Assembly: GCA_964346075.1 (NCBI GenBank)
Contig: CAYFTH010000016.1
Span: forward strand, 1-38,234
Source: Brumimicrobium sp964346075
GTDB lineage: Bacteria > Bacteroidota > Bacteroidia > Flavobacteriales_D > Crocinitomicaceae
Direction: 5' to 3'
DNA: 38,234 bases
In this document: positions 7,563 to 15,595 of the stretch, in pieces
Numbering within the stretch: the first letter of the stretch is position 1
Layout: each line of letters begins with the position of its first letter
Made by a program: the position numbers and the translations under genes
The notes under the pieces: model-generated
The model's input: only the letters and a program-made list of their open reading frames with translations
Told to the model about the DNA's origin: nothing
Databases searched by the model: none

Positions 7563-9139
7563 CAAAGCTGCGCTTTTTAATAGCTTTTATTGCTCCATTG
7601 ATTTTAGGGCTATCGATTACGATTACAGCATATTATGGAGGCGACTTTTCAAATTTACCCGGCGACTTAGGCGATACGCGATTTAATCTGTTTATCCTGG
7701 AGCATTGCTTTCAATATTTTACCGGAAGCGTAAATGAGTTCTGGAATGCAGGATTTATGTATCCAGAAGCAGAGGTTATTTCACTGTCAGACAACTTATT
7801 AGGGAGTGCTCCTATTTATGCATTGTTTCGGCTTTTGGGTTGCGATATTTTTACCGCTTTTCAAGGATGGGCAATCACCTTGGCACTGTTGAATTACATC
7901 GCTGCTTTTCTACTCATTCAATACCTTTCTAAAAAGACCTGGTTTGCAGGTATCGCAGCATTTATCTTTGCGTTTTCTATAGGTCTTGCTGCACAAATGA
8001 ATCACGCTCAAACCTTTCCTCGTTTTGCGATACCTCTCGTTTTTTTATTCCTCCTTTTATGGAAAGATCGGTTGAACTGGAAATGGTTTTTCCTGGCTGC
8101 CCTCAGTTTGACTTATACTTTTTACTGTGGCATTTACCTCGGTTTTACAGCATTTGTTCCTTTTGCCATCATTTTCGTTTTCACCGTCATTCAAAACCGA
8201 AAAAAGCTTTATTTATCAATTTTGAAATGGCGTATCGCAGTAGGTTATGGCTTGAGCGTTGTCCTGTCCAGCGCTTTCCTGTACAAACTCTTTGCTCCTT
8301 ATATGCGAAGAGCTCAATCTACAACCTTACACAGTTATAGTCAGATCAAAGAAAGCATCCCCAATCCGTTGAGCTACATATCGGCACACCCAGGTACGCT
8401 CGTTCATACTTCAATCGAAAACCTCATCGGTGAAAACCAAACGAGTTACTGGGATCACTGGCTGTTTCCAGGATGGTTCGGAATTATAGGAATATTGATG
8501 ATGTTCACGGTCTTTTGGAGAAAAAAGATGAAATTAATTCCTTTTTTTAAACCGCAAACCACGCTTTTATTGATGGCTGGTGCAATCACATTCTTGGTGT
8601 TTTTGCGCATAGGGGACTATTCACTTTACTATTTCTTACAATTGTTACCGGGTTACGGAGCCATGCGTTCCATGACAAGAATCATTAATATCGAATTACT
8701 ATTCTTCGGAATTGGCGCTGCAATGGCATTATCACTGGCAACATCTCGTATAAAAAAGCAGCGTTATCTCGTTTTTTTAATAGTCTTACCACTCCTCTAC
8801 CTGGACAATTATATAGCACCAACGCATACCAACACAACGCCAAAAAAAATGATGCAGAAACGCCATAAGCAACTCATCGAGAAAATGGACCACATCCCAA
8901 AAGGAAGCGTGGTTGCTTATGAACCCGATTTGGAGCAATTAAATCATCCCATTGACTATTACCAATTAGATGCCATGCTCGCTGCTCAAGCACTCGGATT
9001 ACAGAGCATCAACGGTTATTCTGCACGTGCCGCCTATCGCTTTGGTCGCTATTGGGCAAAACCCAACCCTAAGAATCGCCAGTACTGGCTAGAACGATTT
9101 GAGGCTCACCTCAATGAAAAAATCTACGTCATTCATTAG
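7559..9139 (+). CDS. multi-pass membrane protein, probable GT-C-fold glycosyltransferase
   Basis: A 526-residue integral membrane protein with about 10-12 hydrophobic helices through residue 420 and a soluble C-terminal tail. The N-terminal loop GDLGDTRFNLFILEH (D36, D39), followed by the SDNLLGSAPIYALFRLLG segment and NHAQTFPRFAIPL, is typical of a GT-C-like family common in Bacteroidota. In the GT-C fold, acidic residues of the first external loop act with a polyprenyl-phosphate sugar donor. Start is GTG (7559), forming GTGA with the stop of the lipoprotein gene (4-base overlap). Donor and acceptor are unknown; an envelope glycolipid or glycoprotein role is inferred from fold and neighbour. 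A YfhO-like or PMT-like membrane protein is the alternative. Confidence 0.75.
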   Translation: MTKLRFLIAFIAPLILGLSITITAYYGGDFSNLPGDLGDTRFNLFILEHCFQYFTGSVNEFWNAGFMYPEAEVISLSDNLLGSAPIYALFRLLGCDIFTAFQGWAITLALLNYIAAFLLIQYLSKKTWFAGIAAFIFAFSIGLAAQMNHAQTFPRFAIPLVFLFLLLWKDRLNWKWFFLAALSLTYTFYCGIYLGFTAFVPFAIIFVFTVIQNRKKLYLSILKWRIAVGYGLSVVLSSAFLYKLFAPYMRRAQSTTLHSYSQIKESIPNPLSYISAHPGTLVHTSIENLIGENQTSYWDHWLFPGWFGIIGILMMFTVFWRKKMKLIPFFKPQTTLLLMAGAITFLVFLRIGDYSLYYFLQLLPGYGAMRSMTRIINIELLFFGIGAAMALSLATSRIKKQRYLVFLIVLPLLYLDNYIAPTHTNTTPKKMMQKRHKQLIEKMDHIPKGSVVAYEPDLEQLNHPIDYYQLDAMLAAQALGLQSINGYSARAAYRFGRYWAKPNPKNRQYWLERFEAHLNEKIYVIH

Positions 9140-9306
9140 AGGTCTAAGTAACCCTATAAAAACTACAAGAAAGTCTGAAACGACCTTTTTTCATAACTAC
9201 ATCGTATTTCATTTTACGATTTGCCCTTCTAGGGAACAAAACGCCGCGAACACTTTCATAATTAATCGAATTCCTCTATCTTGTCAGCGATCAAAAATCA
9301 AAGATT

Positions 9307-11151
9307 ATGAGCGAAGGTAAAGTACTCGATTTTATTGACGATGTATTAAAAAATATGCCATTGGATTGGTTAAAGCTTACAACACACCGTCTGGATATTT
9401 ATAATGAAAGTTTGGCGAAAACGGAATTTCTGGAAAAGTTTGAGTCTTTGTTTAAATCTGATAACACGAACTCCTCTGCACTCAGTGAGCTTCCAACAGC
9501 CTTTGATTATATTCGTTTAGGTCATCCTTTATCATCTGTATTGGAATGGACGATTGCACAGATGAATGACCTCCAACCCGAAAATGTTATTAGTTTTTCG
9601 TCTCGGACGATGCCAGTTTTAGCAGTGCTCCGAAAAAATTTATTTGACCAAAAGAACACGCAAATTCTTTATACAGGCCAACTACCTGATGCGTTTGATG
9701 CAGATGCATTAAAAAGCGTTTACGGTTACAATTTCGAATTAAAGAAAGTGGATGATGCCAATGCTGCAGGTGCATTTGATGGCAGCACGGTCTTTATTAC
9801 ACAAGACGGCGAATTGAACACGCTTGAACACATCGCAAATATTGACTTTTTTGTCAATATTAATGATGATTTGGGAAGTGTTGTGATTGTCAATAGTGAC
9901 GAAGCGGAAAGCTACGTATCTGCAATTCAACACGTGCGGAGAAGAGAAACGATAGCCATGACACCAGCGGACGCCTTTACAGCATTGCAGCGACTCGTCG
10001 GTAAATCATCGTCCAATCAGGAAAACAGTGCAGTTGAAACCAATAAAGCAAGTGTCACTGATTCAATTCAAACCATCACTGGTACGACTACAAAACCGTT
10101 ACTCGGTTCTTGTGGTTTATCCGTTCAATATGCAATTATGATGGGGCTTATAGATGAAGCCCAGGAAAAACATCCAGGAAAACAGATTAAAATAGTTGTT
10201 CCGCCGAATTGCTACGGTGGAACCAACGATCAGGCGAGACGCGTTGCTGCATGTCTTGATAATGTTGAAATCGTCGATTTACCTGTTGATGGAGATCACG
10301 ATATGGTTGAAAGCACCGACCTCGTTTTGAATCGTGTTGCGGAAGCAGATGCTGTTCCCTACATCATTGCAGAAATTCCGACAAATCCTAGAGTGGAGGT
10401 TCCGGATTTGGAAAAATTGAGGGCTGCCTTGAGTAAAGAGCGCAAAACACCAAACGGTGAATTGGCGATTGATCCAGTATTTATTTTAGATCAAACCTTT
10501 TGCCCCAACATCCAGTTTTTAGCAAAAGACGGCATTCTTGCGAATATCAGAACTATTTCTTACGTGAGTGGATCGAAATTCCCCAGCGGTGGTAAATGTA
10601 CAGCGGGCTATTGTGTTGTCAACGACAAAGCAGAAGCATTGCTGGATAACATTGAGAAACATTTAATTTTGTGTGATAATGAAGCTACGGACCTTCAAGT
10701 GGCGCTATTGGCAGAACAATTACCTTCGATGAATCAGCGAATCAAAGATGCTTACAAAAATACGCGAGAATTCGTCAGTTTTATTGAAGAAACACTGCCT
10801 GCAGCAAAAATTAACTTTGTTTCCGAAGCGTTAGCTGAAGCAGGGTTTACACCCTCTGTATTTTCATTAGACCTTCCCACGAAAGGAAATACCGACGAAG
10901 AACGAGAGGCTTACAAACGTGCATTGAACCAAAAATTAATTGACATGATGATTGGTGAAATTCCGAATGAAAGCAAGAACTGCGTGAGTTATGGGCAGTT
11001 AAAAGGCTGCTATTGGACCATTCCGGCTACATCTACGCAAGGAACGACAAAAGAAAAGGATAAAGATTACATTGCCCGCGTTTCAGTATCCCCCGATTTG
11101 GACCTCGAACGCCACAAAAAGGTGTTCAAAAAATTTGTCGATCAGATCTAA
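9307..11151 (+). CDS. enlarged Cys/Met-metabolism PLP-dependent enzyme
   Basis: A 614-residue protein, while the cystathionine gamma-synthase/lyase family is normally 380-420. Residues about 260-614 hold the PLP fold: GSCGLSVQYAI (SGxxA-like), NCYGGT, AEIPTNPRVEVP (ETPTNP-like), D395 in ILDQTFCP, and K424 in YVSGSKFPSGGKCTAGY as the predicted Schiff-base lysine. The first 230 residues are extra; part of them (FDYIRLGHPLSSVLEW, then ISFSSRTMPVLAVLRK) recalls the N-terminal arm of the family, with an inserted segment of unknown fold. Such enzymes act on homoserine esters, cystathionine, methionine or cysteine. The reaction here cannot be assigned. It stands alone, with TATCTTGT as a near-match -7 box about 30 bases before the ATG. 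Confidence 0.75.
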   Translation: MSEGKVLDFIDDVLKNMPLDWLKLTTHRLDIYNESLAKTEFLEKFESLFKSDNTNSSALSELPTAFDYIRLGHPLSSVLEWTIAQMNDLQPENVISFSSRTMPVLAVLRKNLFDQKNTQILYTGQLPDAFDADALKSVYGYNFELKKVDDANAAGAFDGSTVFITQDGELNTLEHIANIDFFVNINDDLGSVVIVNSDEAESYVSAIQHVRRRETIAMTPADAFTALQRLVGKSSSNQENSAVETNKASVTDSIQTITGTTTKPLLGSCGLSVQYAIMMGLIDEAQEKHPGKQIKIVVPPNCYGGTNDQARRVAACLDNVEIVDLPVDGDHDMVESTDLVLNRVAEADAVPYIIAEIPTNPRVEVPDLEKLRAALSKERKTPNGELAIDPVFILDQTFCPNIQFLAKDGILANIRTISYVSGSKFPSGGKCTAGYCVVNDKAEALLDNIEKHLILCDNEATDLQVALLAEQLPSMNQRIKDAYKNTREFVSFIEETLPAAKINFVSEALAEAGFTPSVFSLDLPTKGNTDEEREAYKRALNQKLIDMMIGEIPNESKNCVSYGQLKGCYWTIPATSTQGTTKEKDKDYIARVSVSPDLDLERHKKVFKKFVDQI

Positions 11152-11172
11152 TTATTTGTTCTGTTCTACCGC

Positions 11173-11202
11173 AGGGGCGTATTGTGAACGCATTACGCCC
11201 CT
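11173..11202. terminator. GC-rich hairpin between convergent genes (terminator or dispersed repeat)
   Basis: AGGGGCGTA, a 12-base loop, then TACGCCCCT form a perfect 9-bp stem about 20 bases after the PLP-enzyme stop. No T tract follows on either strand, so it is not a classical intrinsic terminator. The sequence is far more GC-rich than its surroundings, which fits a dispersed intergenic repeat. Confidence 0.45.
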
Positions 11203-11298
11203 CCTGGTAAAATGAACGCGACATTATAACGCCTGCTCACACTTCATTGATTTTTATATCCATCGAAGGCAGATCCAATTATCAAGAAAAGCCATCCA

Positions 11299-12003
11299 TT
11301 ATATACGATGCAATACGCCTTGTTCAGAATGATCCTCCTTGAGGAAGGTTGCCAATAGTTCTGCCACTTGCTCTGGCGTTCTGAGTTCATCGTTTTCCTT
11401 AAGATCTACAAAGTTTTGTCGACCGGAGAAGTCTTTAGGTTTACTGTTGCGAATCGCCACTTGCATATTGGTGTCCACCACACCAGGTGCGATGCAGTAA
11501 ATGTTAGTTGATTTATTCAGCTCGCGCAACTCTTCAGCCAACGTTTCCGAAAACAAATTAATCGCGGCTTTAGAAGCGCAATAAGCAGCCCATGACGGTA
11601 CAGCTCGCTCACCCGCTCCGGAGGTGATGTTCACAATCGTTTTTACACGATCAAATCCGAACGTTTGTATAACATAACTGCACATGTACTGTGCCGCCAC
11701 CACATTCACCATACTCATATCCGTATAGTGCGTAAGTGTAAGTTCGTGAAAACGCTTGATTTCACCAATGATCCCTGAATTATTAATCAACTGTACCTGT
11801 TCGGGTTCTTCCTGCACAAACTGACTAAGATCAAGATCGTACAGCTGTTGTTTTTCGGTAAAATCGCACTTTAAAAAATGAAAATTATCGTGAACGATTT
11901 CATTGGTCCTTGATATGCCGATAACTTTATCGCCATTCTCCAGGTAATGATTCGCAATGGCTCGGCCAATTCCTCTTGATGTTCCTGTAATTATATGTAT
12001 CAT
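11299..12003 (-). CDS. short-chain dehydrogenase/reductase (sepiapterin-reductase-like)
   Basis: A 234-residue Rossmann enzyme using NAD(P)H. The cofactor loop is TGTSRGIG (residues 6-13), NNSG is at 74-77, and the catalytic residues are S128 (ITSGAG), Y141 and K145 in YCASK. The HDNFHFLKCDFT and INNSGIIGEIKRFHEL segments resemble the sepiapterin-reductase/benzil-reductase branch, but the substrate is not defined. Its ATG forms ATGA with the stop of the upstream KtrA-like gene (4-base overlap), so it is the last gene of a three-gene minus-strand operon. Confidence 0.88.
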   Translation of the reverse strand: MIHIITGTSRGIGRAIANHYLENGDKVIGISRTNEIVHDNFHFLKCDFTEKQQLYDLDLSQFVQEEPEQVQLINNSGIIGEIKRFHELTLTHYTDMSMVNVVAAQYMCSYVIQTFGFDRVKTIVNITSGAGERAVPSWAAYCASKAAINLFSETLAEELRELNKSTNIYCIAPGVVDTNMQVAIRNSKPKDFSGRQNFVDLKENDELRTPEQVAELLATFLKEDHSEQGVLHRI

Positions 12004-12698
12004 GATTCATTTACGTCTATGAAGCGTTGCACGTGCTTGGCAGTACCAAAAACCACCAACGTGTCGCGCGATTCAATCACGGTATCACTATTGGGTACCC
12101 CGATAACGTGCTGTTCCACTTCGTATTGTCCTTTCTTTTTGATATCGTACTCACGCTTCATGGTCACTAATGTCAATTGGTATTTGTTCCTGAAGTCGAT
12201 ATCCTCGATTGTTCTGTTTAATGTTCCCTTAGGTGGTTTAATTTCCGCAATTTCATAGTCATCAGGTAATTGCAAAAACGACAAAATGGATGGATTGAGC
12301 AACTTTTCCCGAATAACAAAGGCCACCTCATCCTCGGGTGTCAGGATTTCTTTGACACCTATCTTTTCAAGAATCAGTCGTTGGTCGTTACCACTCGCCC
12401 GAGCAATAATACGTTTAACCCCCAAGTCCAGCAAGTGAACAGAAGTCAACACTGTCGCTTCGAAGTTTTCTCCTATGGCCACAACCGCAGCATCCATTTC
12501 ATCGATATTTTGAGAGGCGAGCGCTTTTGCGTCAGTCGTGTCGAGTGTCACCGCAAACGCTACCTCGTCTTTGATGTTCTCAATTTTTTCCTCTTTATTA
12601 TCAAAGGCGAATACCTGCGCTCCTCTCTCTGCGAGACGCAATGCTATAGTTGAGCCATACTGTCCAACTCCGATAACTGCGAACTTACTAAATCCCAT
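12000..12698 (-). CDS. ktrA: TrkA/KtrA-family potassium uptake regulator (RCK protein)
   Basis: A 232-residue cytosolic subunit. The RCK_N domain starts with the nucleotide-binding VIGVGQYGSTIALRLAERG (GxGxxG at about 10-15), with the expected acidic D33 at the end of the second strand, and the RCK_C (TrkA_C) domain occupies about 135-225. KtrA rings bind ATP/ADP or c-di-AMP and gate the KtrB ion-conducting subunit. No KtrB-like channel gene lies in this window, although the two are often neighbours. It sits 9 bases after the cystathionine gamma-synthase gene and overlaps the SDR gene. The symbol follows the closest family and is not proven. Confidence 0.88.
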   Translation of the reverse strand: MGFSKFAVIGVGQYGSTIALRLAERGAQVFAFDNKEEKIENIKDEVAFAVTLDTTDAKALASQNIDEMDAAVVAIGENFEATVLTSVHLLDLGVKRIIARASGNDQRLILEKIGVKEILTPEDEVAFVIREKLLNPSILSFLQLPDDYEIAEIKPPKGTLNRTIEDIDFRNKYQLTLVTMKREYDIKKKGQYEVEQHVIGVPNSDTVIESRDTLVVFGTAKHVQRFIDVNES

Positions 12699-12707
12699 TG
12701 TTTCTAA

Positions 12708-13862
12708 TTATGCTAAAGCTTGTGTTATATCTTGTATCAAGTCGTCGACATCTTCAACCCCCACACTCAGTCTGATCAGTGAATCGACTATCCCAGCCGC
12801 TTCGCGATCTTTTGCCGGTATAGCCGCATGCGTCATGGTCGCTGGGTGACACGTTAACGATTCAACTCCACCGAGTGATTCAGCAAGTGAAAACACCTCC
12901 AATCTCTCCATCACCCGATGAGCTGCGTCCGCATTGTTTTCCTGAAGCGAAAATGAGATCATTCCGCCAAAGTCACTCATTTGCTTTTTGGCAATCGCAT
13001 GTCCCGGATGATTTTCAAAGCCCGGCCAATAAACATTTTTAACCTTCGGATGGTCCTGCAGAAAGTGAGCGATGCGTGCTCCATTTTCGCTATGACGCTT
13101 CATACGTAGGTGGAGTGTTTTTAATCCGCGCAAGACCAGGAAAGCATCCATCGGTCCAGGCACTGCTCCAGAGCTATTTTGTATGCGGTATATTTCATCG
13201 GCAACAGCCTTTTTGGATGTAACCAGCGCACCCATCACAACATCAGAATGACCTCCCAAGTACTTCGTTACCGAGTGCATGACGAGATCTGCCCCCAAAT
13301 CCATTGGACGCTGCAAGTAAGGAGTGGCAAATGTATTGTCAACGGCCAGCAAAACATCCGCGTTTTGGGCTATTTTTGATAACGCCTCAATATCGACGAT
13401 ATTCATAATCGGGTTTGTCGGGGTCTCAGTCCAAATCAATTTCGTATTCGAATTGATCTTTTCTTCCACATTTTTCAGTTCGTTCATATCCACAAAGTGG
13501 AACCGAATGCCAAACTGTTCAAAGACGCCAGTAAAAATCCGATATGAACCACCGTAAAGGTCATTGGAAGTAATCACCTCATCACCTGGCTTCAACATTT
13601 TTAAAACACAATCAATAGCAGCCAAACCGCTTCCAAAACAAGCACCGTATGTTGCATTTTCCAGTGCTGCCAGGGCCTTCTCCAGTGCATCACGTGTTGG
13701 ATTAAGTGACCGCGAATACGCATACCCCTTGTGCTGGCCAACTTTTTCCTGCACATAGGTGCTGGTTTGATAAATGGGTGTCATGATCGCACCTGTAGCT
13801 GGATCGGGTTCAACACCTGCGTGAATAGTCTTAGTTCCGAACTTAAAATGCTCTTTTTTCAT
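12708..13862 (-). CDS. metB: cystathionine gamma-synthase / trans-sulfuration PLP enzyme
   Basis: A 384-residue enzyme of normal family length. Key features are Y49-S-R51 (YSRSLNPT, which bind the PLP phosphate of the neighbouring subunit), the FGSGLAA loop, DLYGGSYRIF, ETPTNP at 146-151, D175 in AVDNTFATP and the PLP lysine K200 in HSVTKYLGGHSD. The C-terminal SLGGVESLTCHPATMTHA block is typical of the gamma-synthase/lyase group. The likely reaction is joining cysteine to an activated homoserine to give cystathionine on the way to methionine; gamma-lyase activity is the alternative, and the two cannot be told apart reliably from sequence alone. It is the first gene of the operon, with a clear promoter 38 bases upstream. 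Confidence 0.85.
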   Translation of the reverse strand: MKKEHFKFGTKTIHAGVEPDPATGAIMTPIYQTSTYVQEKVGQHKGYAYSRSLNPTRDALEKALAALENATYGACFGSGLAAIDCVLKMLKPGDEVITSNDLYGGSYRIFTGVFEQFGIRFHFVDMNELKNVEEKINSNTKLIWTETPTNPIMNIVDIEALSKIAQNADVLLAVDNTFATPYLQRPMDLGADLVMHSVTKYLGGHSDVVMGALVTSKKAVADEIYRIQNSSGAVPGPMDAFLVLRGLKTLHLRMKRHSENGARIAHFLQDHPKVKNVYWPGFENHPGHAIAKKQMSDFGGMISFSLQENNADAAHRVMERLEVFSLAESLGGVESLTCHPATMTHAAIPAKDREAAGIVDSLIRLSVGVEDVDDLIQDITQALA

Positions 13863-13900
13863 GAATCGTTTTTGCTCTCTCTGAACGCATATTTACCGTG

Positions 13901-13931
13901 CAAAAGTAACGATATTCATTCAGAATAGCAA
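13901..13931 (-). promoter_or_regulatory. promoter of the metB-ktrA-SDR operon
   Basis: Minus strand: TTG (13931-13929), 20 bases, TACTTTTG (13908-13901); both boxes match the Bacteroidota consensus. The leader to the ATG at 13862 would be roughly 30 bases, too short for a SAM riboswitch, and none is seen. Confidence 0.6.
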
Positions 13932-14047
13932 TTTGAAATGCAAGTGCATCAACTGTTCAATAGACGCGTATTCTCTTCAGATATCAAGCAGAAGCCATTC
14001 TTTATTTGATCCCTAAAAACGTTCCGCACCATAATTGAGCTGGAATT

Positions 14048-14076
14048 TTGATATTTTGCGCTAAACTTTATATTTG
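14048..14076 (+). promoter_or_regulatory. promoter upstream of the small ORF and histidine kinase
   Basis: TTG (14048-14050), 18 bases, TATATTTG (14069-14076): an exact consensus match on the plus strand. It lies 23 bases before the small ORF ATG at 14100 and about 250 bases before the kinase start. The remaining gap between 13932 and 14047 shows nothing else I can name. Confidence 0.55.
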
Positions 14077-14099
14077 TTGGCGCTAAACAACAAAAAACT

Positions 14100-14330
14100 A
14101 TGAAAAACTTCTTACTATATATGCTATTGTACAGTACATCAACGGGTCTAAAGAGCTCTGAGCGACTTATGCCTTTTGTGCCCTGTGATAACCTATTGAT
14201 CCTACAAGCTCCTAATGAAAATATATCAACATTGGGTCTGTTCGGAACAGCGCGTATTTTAATAACTCAACCTCTCATTTTACTCGATCACATAGTATCT
14301 GTTTCAGCAAGAGGTTTGGGTACGATATGA
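14100..14330 (+). CDS. possible small hydrophobic protein coupled to the kinase (76 aa)
   Basis: An ATG-started frame of 76 residues with a hydrophobic N-terminus (MKNFLLYMLLYS) and a second hydrophobic stretch (ARILITQPLILLDHIVSVSA). It is well placed: a consensus promoter lies 23 bases upstream, and its TGA overlaps the ATG of the histidine kinase as ATGA. I recognise no family, and the middle has no obvious structure, so this could instead be an untranslated leader with a chance frame. If it is real, it may be a leader peptide or a small membrane partner of the kinase. Confidence 0.35.
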   Translation: MKNFLLYMLLYSTSTGLKSSERLMPFVPCDNLLILQAPNENISTLGLFGTARILITQPLILLDHIVSVSARGLGTI

Positions 14331-15538
14331 ATTTACTCAGCGTTCCCAAGACAAACCTACCCGACTTTTATGAAAGGGCTAAATTTGCCTTAACATGGCG
14401 CATTGCGGTGATGTTTTCTCTCGTCGTTTTCTTTCTCACCTTAACCACCATGTTAACAGGGGATCACTTTTTTCCTTTCTATGTGGCTGTGCTACTTTTT
14501 TCTGTTTTTGGAGTTTTTTATCTGTTTTGGTCGCGCACCTACAAACGTGTTGCAAAAATTATGCTATCCGGAGCAACAGCCGTCATCATAAGCGCTGTGA
14601 TCATGGTACAGGATGCCATACACATTATTGAGCCATTATGGATGACCGTTGTGATTTTAGCCGCTTTTTTTACATTAAACAAAACATGGGGAACTTTTTT
14701 CCTGATCATCAACGCAAGTCTTTATGCCACCTACTTTTTAGTGTTTATGATCGACACCAAAACAGAACGCTTTGAGGCTTCCTCGCAGCACGTAGTGATC
14801 ATGGCTGTAGAGTTCAGTTTTGCCATGTTTCTAATTGGATATATCATGTATCAATTTAATATTGTCAATAATTATGCACGTATCCACAGTGATCGAGCGT
14901 TTATGCAATTGAAAAAAGAAAAAAACATTGTAGAACGACAAAATAAGGAAAAAACTGTTCTGCTCCAGGAGATCCACCATCGTGTTAAGAATAATTTACA
15001 GGTCATAATTAGCTTGTTGCGTATACAGTCCAGCGAACTAAAGTCCGAGGAAGCCCGTCAAAGTTTCAGCGATGCTATCAGCCGCATTTTAACGATGTCT
15101 TTGATTCATCAAAAAATGTATGAAAAAGAATCGCTGGCGAACATTGATGTTCAAGATTATCTCAATACGTTGATCGATGACCTTATCAGAACAAACGCCT
15201 ATCAAAAAGATATTTCATACGAAGTGCACGCATCACTTGATAATGTTGGAGCAAAGAGCATCGTTCCACTGGGTTTGATCATTAACGAATTAGTATCGAA
15301 TTCTCTCAAGCATGCTTTCGAGGAACGCGGTAATATTTCCATCGAGCTAAAAGCGTCCAGTGATCATCTCGCTACTATGATCTATAGCGATAATGGCCAA
15401 TGGAAGCCTCCGTCATCACCTTCTTTTGGGCTGCAATTAATTGACGTTTTCACTGAACAACTAGAGGGAACGGCATCACGAAAAACACGAGATTCCGGTA
15501 CTTTTTATACCTTTAGCGCTCTCAACATTCAGGAGTAA
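14327..15538 (+). CDS. membrane sensor histidine kinase, HisKA_2 type
   Basis: A 403-residue kinase. Residues about 23-180 form six transmembrane helices with almost no external loop, so the signal is probably sensed within or through the membrane. A short coiled linker (about 185-212) leads to the HisKA_2 dimerisation domain, LLQEIHHRVKNNLQ, with H218 (the histidine before RVKNN) as the likely phosphoacceptor. The ATP-binding domain follows, with the N box INELVSNSLKHAF and a reduced G box (SFGLQLIDVF). No response regulator is adjacent, so it is an orphan kinase. Start ATG 14327 overlaps the stop of the 76-residue frame. Confidence 0.88.
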   Translation: MNLLSVPKTNLPDFYERAKFALTWRIAVMFSLVVFFLTLTTMLTGDHFFPFYVAVLLFSVFGVFYLFWSRTYKRVAKIMLSGATAVIISAVIMVQDAIHIIEPLWMTVVILAAFFTLNKTWGTFFLIINASLYATYFLVFMIDTKTERFEASSQHVVIMAVEFSFAMFLIGYIMYQFNIVNNYARIHSDRAFMQLKKEKNIVERQNKEKTVLLQEIHHRVKNNLQVIISLLRIQSSELKSEEARQSFSDAISRILTMSLIHQKMYEKESLANIDVQDYLNTLIDDLIRTNAYQKDISYEVHASLDNVGAKSIVPLGLIINELVSNSLKHAFEERGNISIELKASSDHLATMIYSDNGQWKPPSSPSFGLQLIDVFTEQLEGTASRKTRDSGTFYTFSALNIQE

Positions 15539-15595
15539 AAGTAGAAGTGGTTTAAAATCACAACAAATTTGGCCCATTAATGTTATTATTTGACG

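Noticed and set aside
9099..9320. 73-residue plus-strand frame after the GT-C gene
   Set aside because: It overlaps the end of one gene and the start of the next in another frame, has no promoter or motif, and its composition looks random.
13863..13931. SAM riboswitch upstream of metB
   Set aside because: The predicted leader is only about 30 bases and shows no suitable stem structure.
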